Source: Streptomyces koelreuteriae | GTDB taxonomy: Bacteria; Actinomycetota; Actinomycetes; Streptomycetales; Streptomycetaceae | Length of the DNA stretch: 64,000 bases | Direction: 5' to 3' | NCBI RefSeq assembly: GCF_018604545.1 | Contig: NZ_CP075896.1 | Location: 2,914,001 to 2,978,000 of the forward strand | Shown here: positions 51,587 to 60,374 of the stretch, one piece after another | Numbering within the stretch: position 1 is the first letter of the stretch | Layout: every line of letters starts with the position of its first letter | Position numbers and translations under genes: made by a program | The notes under the pieces: model-generated | The model's input: only the letters and a program-made list of their open reading frames with translations | The model's database searches: none | Told to the model about the DNA's origin: nothing

Positions 51587-52510
51587 ATGACCAACGCACA
51601 AGCGACCGACAAGCACCCCGGCGAACTCACGGATGTTCCGGGCTGGTTCCCCCCGCTGGACCAGATGCTGTTCACCTGGTTCCTGGAGGGGCAGCAGAAG
51701 CAGGGCATAAAGGGTGACCTGCTGGAACTCGGCGTCTACATGGGCAAGAGCGCGATCCTGCTCGGCCAACACCTCCAGAACGGCGAGAAGTTCACGGTCT
51801 GCGACCTGTTCGAGGGCGACGCCCCCGACGGGGCCAACCAGGCGGAGTCGGCGAAGTCCTACGCCTCGCTGACCCGGCAGACCTTCGAGCGGAACTATCT
51901 CTCCTTCCACGACGAGCTGCCCACGGTGATCGCCGCCCCCAGCTCCGTGGTGCCCGAGAAGGTGTCCCCTGCGAGCTGCCGCTTCATCCACGTCGACGCC
52001 TCGCACCTGTACGAGCATGTGCACGGCGACATCGGCGCGGCCCACGACATCCTGGTGCCCGAGGGCATCGTCGTCCTGGACGACTTCCGCTCCGAGCACA
52101 CCCCCGGAGTCTCGGTCGCCGCCTGGGAGGCCGTCCTCAACCGGGGCCTGCGCCCGATCTGCCTCAGCACACAGAAGCTGTACGGCACCTGGGGCGACCC
52201 CGAGCCGCTCCAGGAGGAGCTGCTCGAGATGCTGCGGCTGCGCTCCGACGTCGGGCTGAGCGTGCAGTCGGCGGCCGGGCACCGGCTGGTCCGGGCCCGG
52301 TCCCGGGGCATGAAGCCGCCGCCGTTCCCGGTCTCCCGGCACTATGTGGCGCCTCCGGCCGCGGCCAAGGCCCCCGCCGCCGAGGTGACCGAGTCCCGCG
52401 CGGCGCGACCGGCCCGGCCGGCCCCGTCCCGGGCGCGCCGGCTCGCCAAGGACCTGCTGCCGCCCCTGGTCACCCGGGCCGTACGGCGGGCACGCGCGAA
52501 GCGTGCCTGA
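51587..52510 (+). CDS. SAM-dependent methyltransferase with basic tail
   Basis: A 307-residue class I methyltransferase (Methyltransf_24-like, O-methyltransferase-type). Motif I is LLELGVYMGKSAILL, the acidic SAM-ribose residue lies in FTVCDLFEGD, and FIHVDASHLYEHVHGDI and IVVLDDFRSEHTPG are family features. The last 70 residues are a Pro/Ala/Arg-rich basic extension (RPARPAPSRARRLAKDLLPP). AGAGAAGG precedes ATG 51587. Located 63 bp after the acyltransferase, it may methylate a glycopolymer sugar; this is context only. Confidence 0.82.
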   Translation: MTNAQATDKHPGELTDVPGWFPPLDQMLFTWFLEGQQKQGIKGDLLELGVYMGKSAILLGQHLQNGEKFTVCDLFEGDAPDGANQAESAKSYASLTRQTFERNYLSFHDELPTVIAAPSSVVPEKVSPASCRFIHVDASHLYEHVHGDIGAAHDILVPEGIVVLDDFRSEHTPGVSVAAWEAVLNRGLRPICLSTQKLYGTWGDPEPLQEELLEMLRLRSDVGLSVQSAAGHRLVRARSRGMKPPPFPVSRHYVAPPAAAKAPAAEVTESRAARPARPAPSRARRLAKDLLPPLVTRAVRRARAKRA

Positions 52511-52519
52511 CGCGGGGTG

Positions 52520-53170
52520 TCATGAGACCCCGTAGCGCGCCCCGATCCCGTCGATCACGAGGGCGAGTCCCTCCTCGAAGTGCTGTTCGTAGTCCTCGAA
52601 GATCTCCGCGCCCGCCTGGGCCGACAAGGGAAAGTCGGCCATCAGGCGGGCGCGTTCGTCGACGTCGTAGCCCTCGCGGCGTTCGTCCGGCAGGGGCTGC
52701 ACGCCCTGCTCCTCGGTGACGAAGCCGAGCGTGTACATATAGCCCGTGGTGAGGGCGCGGACCGCCTGGGCGAGGGTGAAACCGGCGGCCGTGAACAGGC
52801 GCAGGTTCTCCTCCATCTGCCCGGCGTGCTCGATGCCGGTGAAGCGTGAGCCGCTGAACACCTTCGCGCCGTCCCGGTAGCCGAGCAGGGCCGTACGCAG
52901 TCCCCGGTTGGCCTTCAGCAGCCGTTCCCGCCAGGTGTCGGCGGGGTCGAGCGAGACGTCGGCGACCATCCGGCGGTACATCTCCGTCGCCATCTCGTCG
53001 AGCAGCGCCTGCTTGTCCTTGAAGTGCCAGTAGAGGGCGGGTGCCTTCACGTCCAGCTCCCGGGCGATGGCCCGCAGGGTCAGGCCGTCCAGTCCCACCT
53101 CGTTCAGCAGCCGCAGGGCGGTGTCCGCGACCCGCCGCCGGTCCAGGGGCTCACGTCGTTCCGTACTCAC
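52520..53170 (-). CDS. TetR family transcriptional regulator
   Basis: A 216-residue TetR-type repressor. The N-terminal HTH (about residues 8-55) reads LDRRRVADTALRLLNEVG, LTLRAIARELDVKAPALYWHFKDKQALLDEMA (ends quoted), and the C-terminal ligand domain resembles the TetR_C tetracycline-repressor class. It is divergent from an FAD monooxygenase across a 75-bp gap holding two operator copies. GTG 53170 is preceded by a -10 TAAGTT ending 7 nt before it, so the transcript is probably leaderless and the operator overlaps the -10, implying autorepression. Confidence 0.9.
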   Translation of the reverse strand: MSTERREPLDRRRVADTALRLLNEVGLDGLTLRAIARELDVKAPALYWHFKDKQALLDEMATEMYRRMVADVSLDPADTWRERLLKANRGLRTALLGYRDGAKVFSGSRFTGIEHAGQMEENLRLFTAAGFTLAQAVRALTTGYMYTLGFVTEEQGVQPLPDERREGYDVDERARLMADFPLSAQAGAEIFEDYEQHFEEGLALVIDGIGARYGVS

Positions 53171-53179
53171 GCTTGACAA

Positions 53180-53194
53180 CTTAACACCGTTAAG
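53180..53194. promoter_or_regulatory. TetR operator 1
   Basis: CTTAAC-ACC-GTTAAG, a 15-bp inverted repeat overlapping the -10 of the leftward tetR promoter. Confidence 0.82.
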
Positions 53195-53216
53195 GCCACC
53201 CTCGGAAGCGAGGGAA

Positions 53217-53231
53217 CTTAACAACGTTAAG
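53217..53231. promoter_or_regulatory. TetR operator 2
   Basis: CTTAAC-AAC-GTTAAG, the same palindrome as operator 1 with centres 37 bp apart. It runs into the monooxygenase ribosome binding site AAGGAGAGG, so binding would block transcription of that gene. A CCCTCG/CGAGGG hairpin lies between the two operators. Confidence 0.82.
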
Positions 53232-53244
53232 GAGAGGGTGGATC

Positions 53245-54660
53245 ATGGACACTGACGTACTGGTGGTGGGCGCGGGCCCGACCGGCCTGGCGCTCGGCAT
53301 CGATCTCGCGCGGCGCGGTGTGAACGCGCTGGTCGTCGAGCGGGCGGACGCGCTGTTCCCCGGCTCGCGGGGCAAGGGCATCCAGCCGCGCACGATGGAG
53401 GTCTTCGACGATCTGGGTGTGCTGGACGCCATCCGCGCGGCGGGCGGTCGCTACCCGGTGGGGATGATCTGGCAGGACGGCAGGCGGGCGGGCGAGCACC
53501 GGATGTTCGACCCGGCCGAGGCGAGCGAGGACGCGCCGTACACGGAGCCGTGGATGGTGCCGCAGTGGCGCACGCAGGAGATCCTGTACGCGCGGCTGAC
53601 CGGGCTCGGGGGTGAGGTGGCCTTCGGCCGGGAGTTCGTGGGCCTGACGCAGGACGCCGACGGGGTGCGCGCGGAATTCGCCTCGGGCGAGCCCGTCACC
53701 GCCCGGTACGCGGTCGCGGCGGACGGCGGCCGCTCGACGGTGCGCAGACTGCTCGGCATCGGCATGGCGGGCGAGACCCTCGACCCCAACCCGACGCTGG
53801 TGGCCGACGTCCGGATCAGCGGCCTGGACCGGGACAACTGGCACATCTTCCCGCCGGGCGGCGACAGCGACGGCTACCTCGCGCTCTGCCCGCTGGCCGG
53901 TACGGAGGACTTCCAGCTGGTGGCGCAGTTCCCGGACGGGACGGCACCGGACCTCTCCCTGGAGGGCATACGGAAGGTCGTCGCCGCCCGCACGCACCTC
54001 GCCCCCGAGAGCGTGACCGAGCTGCGCTGGGCCTCGGACTTCCGCCCCCGGGCGGCCCTCGCGGACCGCTTCCGCTCCGGGCGGGTCTTCCTCGCCGGCG
54101 ACGCGGCCCATGTGCACTCCCCCGCCGGTGGCCAGGGCCTCAACACCAGCGTCCAGGACGCCTACAACCTGGGCTGGAAGCTGGGCGCGGTGCTGCGCGA
54201 CGGCACGGACGCGGCCCTGCTCGACTCCTACGAGGAGGAGCGGCGTCCCATCGCCGCCGACATGCTCGGGCTGTCCACGAGCGTGCACCGCGGCGAGACC
54301 CGGAGGGGCGAGGCGACTCAGCAGCTCGGCCTCGGCTACCGGACGTCGTCGCTCACGCGGGAGACGCGCACCGACCCCGGTCCGGTGCGGGCCGGGGACC
54401 GGGCACCCGACGGGACCGTGGACGGGACCCGCCTTTTCGACGCGTTCCGAGGACCGCACTGGACGCTGCTGGCCCTGGGCGGGGCGGTGCCGCCTCTCGC
54501 CCTCGGCGAGGGGGTGGGGGTGCGGACCGTCCAGGGCCCGGCGCACGGGGCGTACGGGGCCGGGCTGTTCCTCGTACGGCCCGACGGATACGTCGGCTGG
54601 GCGGGAGACGCGCCGACCGGGGTCGCGGAGTATCTCGGCCAGTTCGGCCGGCGCGGCTGA
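53245..54660 (+). CDS. FAD-dependent aromatic-type monooxygenase
   Basis: A 471-residue group A flavin monooxygenase (PHBH fold). FAD motif 1 is DVLVVGAGPTGLALGIDLARRG near residue 4 (landmark), the middle DG motif is VAADGGRSTVRRLLG, and the GD motif is RVFLAGDAAHVHSPAGGQGLN. The C-terminal 90 residues form a thioredoxin-like tail often seen in these proteins. NADPH-dependent hydroxylation of an aromatic or polyketide compound, such as an antibiotic, is the usual role; the TetR partner suggests a xenobiotic-inducible detoxifier. ATG 53245. Confidence 0.9.
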   Translation: MDTDVLVVGAGPTGLALGIDLARRGVNALVVERADALFPGSRGKGIQPRTMEVFDDLGVLDAIRAAGGRYPVGMIWQDGRRAGEHRMFDPAEASEDAPYTEPWMVPQWRTQEILYARLTGLGGEVAFGREFVGLTQDADGVRAEFASGEPVTARYAVAADGGRSTVRRLLGIGMAGETLDPNPTLVADVRISGLDRDNWHIFPPGGDSDGYLALCPLAGTEDFQLVAQFPDGTAPDLSLEGIRKVVAARTHLAPESVTELRWASDFRPRAALADRFRSGRVFLAGDAAHVHSPAGGQGLNTSVQDAYNLGWKLGAVLRDGTDAALLDSYEEERRPIAADMLGLSTSVHRGETRRGEATQQLGLGYRTSSLTRETRTDPGPVRAGDRAPDGTVDGTRLFDAFRGPHWTLLALGGAVPPLALGEGVGVRTVQGPAHGAYGAGLFLVRPDGYVGWAGDAPTGVAEYLGQFGRRG

Positions 54661-54694
54661 GGCCTGGAAGGGTGCGGCCAGTGAGGGTGACGCG

Positions 54695-55348
54695 CTACGC
54701 GCTCGACGCCAGGGACAGCTTCACCGCGAAGCCCAGGAACAGGGCTCCCGCCGCCGAGGTGGCGCCCGCGGCGAGCCGCTTGCGGCTGCGGAACGCGGCG
54801 GCCAGCCGGGTGCCGCCGAATATCAGCGCGCTGAGGTAGAGGACGCTGGCCAGCGTGGCGAAGGTGCCGAGGACGACGAAGGAGACGGCCGGGTAGGCGT
54901 AGCCCGGGTCGACGAACTGCACGAAGAAGGCGACGAAGAACAGGATCGCCTTGGGGTTGAGGAGGCTGATGACCAGCGCCCTGCGGAAGGGCCGCTCATC
55001 GGCGGCGGCCCCGGGCGCGCCCGCGTCCACGGCCCGCTCGCGGCGGGTCCGCCACAGCCCCCAGGCGGCGCGCAGCATCCCGACCGCCAGCCAGGCCAGA
55101 TATCCGGCACCGGCGTACTTCACTATCCCGAACAGCACGGCGTTCGCCTGGAGCAGCGAGGCGACCCCGGCCGCCGACAGCGTCATCAGCACCGCGTCCC
55201 CGCACCACACGCCGGCCGCGGCCCGATACGCGGTGCGTGTACCGCGTCGCGCGGCGACGGAGATCACGTACAGCGAGTTGGGGCCGGGCAGCAGGACAAT
55301 CAGGACGAGGCCCACGAGGTAGGTGGGCAGATCGATGACACCGAACAT
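54695..55348 (-). CDS. LysE/LeuE family amino acid exporter
   Basis: A 217-residue LysE-superfamily exporter with six predicted helices. Landmarks: VLIVLLPGPNSLYVISVAARRG (the family's Pro-Gly-Pro motif), YRAAAGVWCGDAVLM and FRRALVISLLNPKAILFFVAFFVQFVDP (ends quoted). Substrates are usually leucine, lysine or homoserine lactones. ATG 55348 is chosen by homology; the AGGAG seen nearby is on the wrong strand. GACACT ending 7 nt before the ATG may be a leaderless -10. Confidence 0.87.
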   Translation of the reverse strand: MFGVIDLPTYLVGLVLIVLLPGPNSLYVISVAARRGTRTAYRAAAGVWCGDAVLMTLSAAGVASLLQANAVLFGIVKYAGAGYLAWLAVGMLRAAWGLWRTRRERAVDAGAPGAAADERPFRRALVISLLNPKAILFFVAFFVQFVDPGYAYPAVSFVVLGTFATLASVLYLSALIFGGTRLAAAFRSRKRLAAGATSAAGALFLGFAVKLSLASSA

Positions 55349-55413
55349 GCAAAGGAGTGTCGCACGGGGGTCTGACAACGCCCCTCCCCCGGTGCCGCCG
55401 CCATCGGCCATCG

Positions 55414-55463
55414 GCCGCCGTCAGACAGACAGCCGCCGTCAGACATACAGCCGCCGTCAGAAG
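55414..55463. repeat. 18-bp tandem repeat at the end of the mutase gene
   Basis: GCCGCCGTCAGACAGACA, a copy differing by one base, and a partial third copy that runs into the last codons and stop of the mutase gene. Confidence 0.75.
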
Positions 55464-57037
55464 ACGTCCGAGGGGACGTACGCGCCCCACACCTCCCGCA
55501 GCGCGTCGCACACCTCGCCCACGGTCGCCCGCTCCCGCAGGGCCTCCCGCATCGGATACAGGACGTTGTCCGACCCCCGGGCGGCCTTCTGCAGGGCCGT
55601 CAGCGCGGTGTCCACCGCCCGCTGGTCGCGCTCCGCGCGGAGCGCGGCCAGGCGTTCGGCCTGCCGGGCCTCGATGGCGGGGTCGACGCGCAGCGGCTCG
55701 TAGGGCTCCTCCTCGTCGAGTCGGAAGCGGTTGACGCCGACCACGACCCGCTCGCCGGAGTCGGTCTCCCGGGCGATCCGGTAGGCGCTGCGCTCGATCT
55801 CGTTCTTCTGGAAGCCGCGCTCGATGGCGCCGACAGCGCCGCCGAGTTCCTCGACCCTGGCCATCAGCGCGACGGCCGCTTCCTCGACGTCGTCGGTCAT
55901 CCTCTCGACGACATAGGAGCCCGCGAAGGGGTCGACGGTAGCCGTGACATCGGTCTCGTAGGCGAGGACCTGCTGGGTGCGCAGGGCCAGGCGGGAGCTC
56001 TTGTCGGTCGGGAGGGCGATCGCCTCGTCGAAGGAGTTGGTGTGCAGGGACTGGGTGCCGCCGAGGACCGCGCCCAGGCCCTGTACGGCGACCCGGACCA
56101 GGTTCACCTCGGGCTGCTGGGCCGTGAGCTGCACCCCGGCCGTCTGCGTGTGGAAGCGCAGCATCAGCGACTTGGGGTTCCTCGCGCCGAACTCCTCCCT
56201 CATCACCCGCGCCCAGATCCGGCGCGCGGCACGGAACTTGGCGACCTCCTCCAGGAACGTCGTACGGGCGACGAAGAAGAACGACAGGCGCGGTGCGAAG
56301 TCGTCGACGTCCATCCCTGCCGCGACGGCCGTCCGGACGTACTCCACGCCGTCCGCGAGGGTGAACGCGATCTCCTGCGCGGGCGAGGCGCCCGCCTCGG
56401 CCATGTGGTAGCCGGAGATGGAGATCGTGTTCCACCTCGGGATCTCGGCCTTGCAGTACTTGAAGATGTCGGCGGTCAGCCGCAGCGACGGCTTCGGCGG
56501 GAAGATGTAGGTGCCCCGGGCGATGTACTCCTTCAGCACATCGTTCTGGATCGTGCCGGTCAGCCGGTCCGCGCCGATTCCCTGCTCCTCGGCGACGAGC
56601 TGGTAGAGCAGGAGCAGCAGGGCCGCGGGGGCGTTGATCGTCATCGACGTCGAGACCTGGTCCAGCGGGATGCCGCCGAACAGCACCCGCATGTCGTCGA
56701 GGGAGTCGATGGCGACGCCGACCTTGCCGACCTCGCCGTGCGCGAGGGGGGCGTCGGAGTCGTGGCCCATCTGGGTGGGCAGGTCGAAGGCGACGGACAG
56801 GCCCGTCGTGCCGTGGGCGATGAGCTGCCGGTAGCGGGCGTTGGACTCCGTCGCCGTACCGAAGCCGGCGTACTGGCGCATCGTCCAGGGCCGGCCCGTG
56901 TACATCGACGGGTACACGCCCCGGGTGAAGGGATACGCCCCCGGCTCCCCCAGCTTCTCCGCCGGATCCCAGCCCGCGAGGGCCTCCGGTCCGTAGACCG
57001 GCTCGATGGGCAGCCCGGACTCCGACTCACGCGTCAT
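55457..57037 (-). CDS. Coenzyme B12-dependent acyl-CoA mutase, large (catalytic) subunit
   Basis: A 526-residue catalytic TIM-barrel of the methylmalonyl-CoA mutase family, lacking the C-terminal B12-binding domain, so a separate small subunit encoded elsewhere is needed. The active site region is [20 protein letters not shown] with Tyr46; PKPSLRL carries Arg186 and [11 protein letters not shown] carries His211. In isobutyryl-CoA mutase the Tyr and Arg equivalents are Phe and Gln, so retention of both points to methylmalonyl-CoA or a similar carboxylated acyl-CoA. Together with the propionyl-CoA carboxylase at the window start this is propionate-related metabolism, though not adjacent. ATG 57037 by homology. 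Confidence 0.88.
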   Translation of the reverse strand: MTRESESGLPIEPVYGPEALAGWDPAEKLGEPGAYPFTRGVYPSMYTGRPWTMRQYAGFGTATESNARYRQLIAHGTTGLSVAFDLPTQMGHDSDAPLAHGEVGKVGVAIDSLDDMRVLFGGIPLDQVSTSMTINAPAALLLLLYQLVAEEQGIGADRLTGTIQNDVLKEYIARGTYIFPPKPSLRLTADIFKYCKAEIPRWNTISISGYHMAEAGASPAQEIAFTLADGVEYVRTAVAAGMDVDDFAPRLSFFFVARTTFLEEVAKFRAARRIWARVMREEFGARNPKSLMLRFHTQTAGVQLTAQQPEVNLVRVAVQGLGAVLGGTQSLHTNSFDEAIALPTDKSSRLALRTQQVLAYETDVTATVDPFAGSYVVERMTDDVEEAAVALMARVEELGGAVGAIERGFQKNEIERSAYRIARETDSGERVVVGVNRFRLDEEEPYEPLRVDPAIEARQAERLAALRAERDQRAVDTALTALQKAARGSDNVLYPMREALRERATVGEVCDALREVWGAYVPSDVF

Positions 57038-57173
57038 GGTGCGATGCCTCCCGCCGAGCAGTGGGTGGTCGGGACCTCGCTCCCCACCATGCCCCCTGGT
57101 TCGCGACGGGGCCCGCCGGGGGAACACATCTGAGGTGACATCCGGGCAGACCGGTGAGACGACAGGGGGCCGC

Positions 57174-58067
57174 GTGCGTACTACGGGCATGGGGAGAGCG
57201 ATCACAGCGGCACTCGCCGCGCTGGCCGCACTGGCCGCGCTGCCCGGCTGCACGGTGCAGCCGCCCGACGGCGACGGAAAGCGCCGCTCACCGGTGCACA
57301 TCGAGTTACCGAGCGGCACCCCGTCCCCGGCGCGCACCCCGACAGACGGCGGCGCTCCGAACGGCGGCGGCAGCAGCCCGAGTACCGCCCCCGCCCCGCC
57401 CGACGACGACAAGCCCAGTGCGGCGCCCGCCCCGCCCCGCGTGCTGTGGTCGCGCGGTGCGACCGGCCGCGACGTCCGTGAGCTCCAGGCCCGGCTGCGG
57501 CAGGTCGCCTGGCTCTTCGAGGGGCCGACCGGGACGTACGGCGAGCAGACGGAGCGGGCGGTCAGCGGCTTCCAGGGCAAGCGCGGGCTGCCGCGCACCG
57601 GGCGGACCGACACCGTCACCTGGCAGCGGCTGCTGGGGATGACCCGCGAGCCGGGCCGCTGGGATCTGTATCTGATGGGCGGCCAGCCGGCCGACCCGCC
57701 GGACCCGCGCTGCGCCAGGGGCCGGGTGCTGTGCATCGACAAGACCAGCAGGACACTGCGCTGGATGATCGACGGCCGGACCGTGTCGACGGTGGCGGTC
57801 CGCTTCGGTTCGAGCGGCACGCCGACGCGGGAGGGTGTGTTCTCGGTCTACTGGAAGTCCCGCGACCATGTGTCGACGCTCTACGACTCACCCATGCCGT
57901 ACGCGATGTTCTTCAGCGGCGGCCAGGCCGTGCACTACTCGGCGGACTTCGCCGCCCGGGGCTACGCGGGGGCCTCGCACGGCTGCGTCAACGTACGGGA
58001 CGAGGCGGCGATCGCGGAGCTGTACGGGCAGGTCCGCAACGGCGACAAGGTCGTCGTGTCCTGGTGA
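57174..58067 (+). CDS. L,D-transpeptidase lipoprotein with peptidoglycan-binding domain
   Basis: A 297-residue lipoprotein: signal with lipobox LPGC (Cys26), then a Pro/Ser/Gly-rich linker (about 27-95). A PG_binding_1 domain follows, [20 protein letters not shown] with [17 protein letters not shown] (about 98-160). The C-terminal YkuD domain (about 180-295) has the catalytic SHGCVNVRD motif and its upstream His region [11 protein letters not shown]. It should form 3-3 cross-links in peptidoglycan or anchor proteins outside the membrane. GTG 57174 is preceded by AGGGGG; ATG 57189 is an alternative. Confidence 0.9.
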   Translation: MRTTGMGRAITAALAALAALAALPGCTVQPPDGDGKRRSPVHIELPSGTPSPARTPTDGGAPNGGGSSPSTAPAPPDDDKPSAAPAPPRVLWSRGATGRDVRELQARLRQVAWLFEGPTGTYGEQTERAVSGFQGKRGLPRTGRTDTVTWQRLLGMTREPGRWDLYLMGGQPADPPDPRCARGRVLCIDKTSRTLRWMIDGRTVSTVAVRFGSSGTPTREGVFSVYWKSRDHVSTLYDSPMPYAMFFSGGQAVHYSADFAARGYAGASHGCVNVRDEAAIAELYGQVRNGDKVVVSW

Positions 58068-58097
58068 GGACGCGGGACGGAAGTGCGGGAAGTTGGG

Positions 58098-58134
58098 GCG
58101 CGGGCGGGACCGGGGGAACGTGTCCCGCCCGCGC
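58098..58134. terminator. Terminator between the transpeptidase and the anti-sigma gene
   Basis: A 13-bp perfect stem (GCGCGGGCGGGAC, 58098-58110, with 58122-58134) and 11-nt loop between two converging genes. Confidence 0.82.
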
Positions 58135-58233
58135 TCAGGTGCACGAGCCGTAGGTACGGGGGGAACCCCGGCTCTGTGCGACGGCCGATGACCAGTCGGC
58201 TCACTCATTACTGCGCCGGGGCGGCCGAAAACG

Positions 58234-59340
58234 TCACACCCTCGGCCAGGAGATTTTCACGGAGTACGAAACCGCAGGTCGGAGGGGTGCGAGGGACTGC
58301 CGGGTGTGGCTGCGGCGCGCGTCGTCATCGTCGTCGTTCCGGTTGTAACGGTCGCGGTCCTGCTTGCGATCCCCGTATCGGTCCCGGTCCTTTTTCTCGT
58401 CCTTGTTGTTCTCGTCCTGGTCGTTCTTGTCCTTGTTGCTCTGGTGCCTGCCCGTGCCGCTGTCCCCGTCGTAGCGGTCCGTGGAGCGGGTTCCGGTCGT
58501 GGACAGGAGGCCCTTGCAGTACTTCCACACCCGGGTGCCGCCCGCCGCGTCGCGCAGGGCGCGTCTGCGGTCGGCGTTCAGCCGCTTGCCGTCGCGGAGG
58601 TCGCGGCAGGCGGAGGCGATGTTCCCGCGGCTGTCGCCCGGGCGGTCCGACTGCTTGCCGGGGCCGGGCTTCGGGGCGGTGTCGTCGCGTGCGTCGTCCC
58701 GTCCGGAGGCACCGGCGCCGCCCGCGGCGGGGCCGCTGGAGGCGTCGTCCGGGGTGATGTCGGGGGTGGAGCCGCCCTGTACGGCGTCGCTCGGCGAGGG
58801 CGAGGCCAGCGGATGCCCGGGAGGCGAGACGGCGGCGGAGACCGAGGCACCGGGGTCGGGCTCGTCGCCGCCGAACGGCGTCAGGACTCCGGTTCCGGCC
58901 GCGACGGCGACCCCGCCGACCATGCCGACGGCCAGTACGGCGGCCAGGGCGAGGCGTGCGGGACGGGTCCAGCGGGGCCGCGGGGCGGGGGCGGAACCGC
59001 TCCCGCCGTCACTGCCGCGCGAGGTTCCGATCCGGACGAGTCCGGCGTCCACGACCTCGGCGGCGGCCTGTCCGCCCGTGGCCCCTGGGGCACCTGTGGC
59101 CGCGAGGGCCGCGGCGGCGTCGGCACGTTCCGCGCGCACCTTGCGGAAAGCGGCCATCGCCGCGGCCTCACCGGGGAGTTCCTCGCTGGTCAGCGGGGGT
59201 GACGCGGACAGCGCACCGAGCGTCCTGGCGAGTCGTTCGGCCTCGCCCCGGTCGGCGCCGTCGACAGCTTCGAGTGGCTCTCCGCTCAGCAAACGCTCCG
59301 CCGTTTCGCGGTCCAGCCACCTGTACTGCTCGTCGGCCAT
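58234..59340 (-). CDS. Putative membrane anti-sigma factor with charged extracellular domain
   Basis: A 368-residue single-pass membrane protein. The cytosolic part (1-125) starts MADEQYRWLDRETAERLLSG and is rich in Ala/Glu, followed by a transmembrane helix (about 128-148) and a long outside region of Pro/Ser/Asp low complexity, a small region with two Cys (ASACRDLRDGKRLN and WKYCKGLL), then a highly charged Asp/Lys/Arg/Asn tail (about 305-345). It is translationally coupled to the preceding ECF sigma gene (TGATG). That arrangement makes it a probable anti-sigma factor, although no zinc-binding HxxxCxxC motif is visible. Confidence 0.78.
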   Translation of the reverse strand: MADEQYRWLDRETAERLLSGEPLEAVDGADRGEAERLARTLGALSASPPLTSEELPGEAAAMAAFRKVRAERADAAAALAATGAPGATGGQAAAEVVDAGLVRIGTSRGSDGGSGSAPAPRPRWTRPARLALAAVLAVGMVGGVAVAAGTGVLTPFGGDEPDPGASVSAAVSPPGHPLASPSPSDAVQGGSTPDITPDDASSGPAAGGAGASGRDDARDDTAPKPGPGKQSDRPGDSRGNIASACRDLRDGKRLNADRRRALRDAAGGTRVWKYCKGLLSTTGTRSTDRYDGDSGTGRHQSNKDKNDQDENNKDEKKDRDRYGDRKQDRDRYNRNDDDDDARRSHTRQSLAPLRPAVSYSVKISWPRV

Positions 59341-60014
59341 CACACATCCTTCTGCGTCCGCGGGACGCTATGCGTCACACCTGCGGACGTCACCGCGCCA
59401 CCGCGCGGTTCTCTCTGGGGCGGCAGGGCGTCGAGCACCCCGGCTGATTCCGGATCGGCCTCCGGGTCGTCGCCGAGCAGCTCGGCGAGCCGCCGCAGAC
59501 CCCGGTGTGCCGCCGTCCGGACAGCGCCCGGGCGCTTGCCGAGCGTCTCAGCGGCGGACTTCGCGTCGAGCCCCACGACCACCCGCAGCACGACCGCCTC
59601 GGCCTGGTCCTGCGGCAGCCGGGAGATCAGGGAGAAGGTGCCGTTCGTGGCGAGCGCCTCCATGGCCTCACCGGCGGTGTCGGACTCCGCGGCCCGGCCG
59701 GTCAGCTCGGTCTCGTCACCGCCGATCGCGGGCCGGCGCCCACGCATACGTATATGGTCCAGCGCACGATTTCGGGCGATACGGGCGGCCCAGCCGCGGA
59801 ACCGGTCCGCGTCGCCGGTGAACCGCTCCAGGTCACGGGCTATCTGCAGCCACGCCTCGGACGTCACATCCTCGGCGTCGGGGTCGCCGACCAGCGTCCT
59901 CACATACCCGAGCAGCCGCGGGTGCACGGCTCGGTACACAGTCCGGAACGCGGTTTCATCTCCGTCCTGTGCCGCACGCACCGCGGCGGTCAGCTCCGCG
60001 TCGTCCCCCAGCAC
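59340..60014 (-). CDS. ECF sigma factor
   Basis: A 224-residue ECF sigma factor. Region 2: AVRAAQDGDETAFRTVYRAV to GDPDAEDVTSEAWLQIARDL, with RFRGWAARIARNRALDHIR. Region 4: LISRLPQDQAEAVVLRVVVGLDAKSAAE (ends quoted) and RPGAVRTAAHRGLRRLAELL. GTG 60014 is chosen because AAGGGG lies just upstream and the upstream frame to 60182 encodes an unlikely Arg/Pro-rich tail; the exact start is uncertain. It forms an operon with a membrane anti-sigma-like gene. Target promoters are unknown. Confidence 0.86.
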   Translation of the reverse strand: MLGDDAELTAAVRAAQDGDETAFRTVYRAVHPRLLGYVRTLVGDPDAEDVTSEAWLQIARDLERFTGDADRFRGWAARIARNRALDHIRMRGRRPAIGGDETELTGRAAESDTAGEAMEALATNGTFSLISRLPQDQAEAVVLRVVVGLDAKSAAETLGKRPGAVRTAAHRGLRRLAELLGDDPEADPESAGVLDALPPQREPRGGAVTSAGVTHSVPRTQKDV

Positions 60015-60254
60015 CGCACCCCTTATGCGCCTAAACCGGCGCCGCTCTCGCGGACCGGGTTCTCGCCGTCGTGGTTCCTCAATTGATGGTTGCGGTGTCA
60101 AGACCGCAGGTGGTTGCGGTGGTCTGCCGCCTCCGCGTTGGCGCGAAAGGCACGTTACGTCCTGAAACCATTCCCCGTCCATGTCCGTCCAGGATGCAAC
60201 TAAGCCGTGACCCGCCAGGGTGTGACAGAAAACGCAGACATGGCGCTGTAGGAA

Positions 60255-60327
60255 GTACGGGCCGCCGCGCGGTCCGTACCGCGCGACGGCCGGGGCCTCT
60301 CCTGTGGGGGGTGGCGGCCCCGGCCGT
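60255..60327 (-). terminator. Tandem terminators of the HTH/SDR operon
   Basis: ACGGCCGGGGCC (60286-60297) pairs with GGCCCCGGCCGT (60316-60327) and a second stem, GTACGGGCCGC with GCGGTCCGTAC (60255-60279), follows. They lie about 48 bp beyond the SDR stop codon on the minus strand. Confidence 0.72.
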
Positions 60328-60374
60328 TGCCACGGTTTGCCGCCGACCTTGTCGCGAGCTCTTCGCGACGGGGC

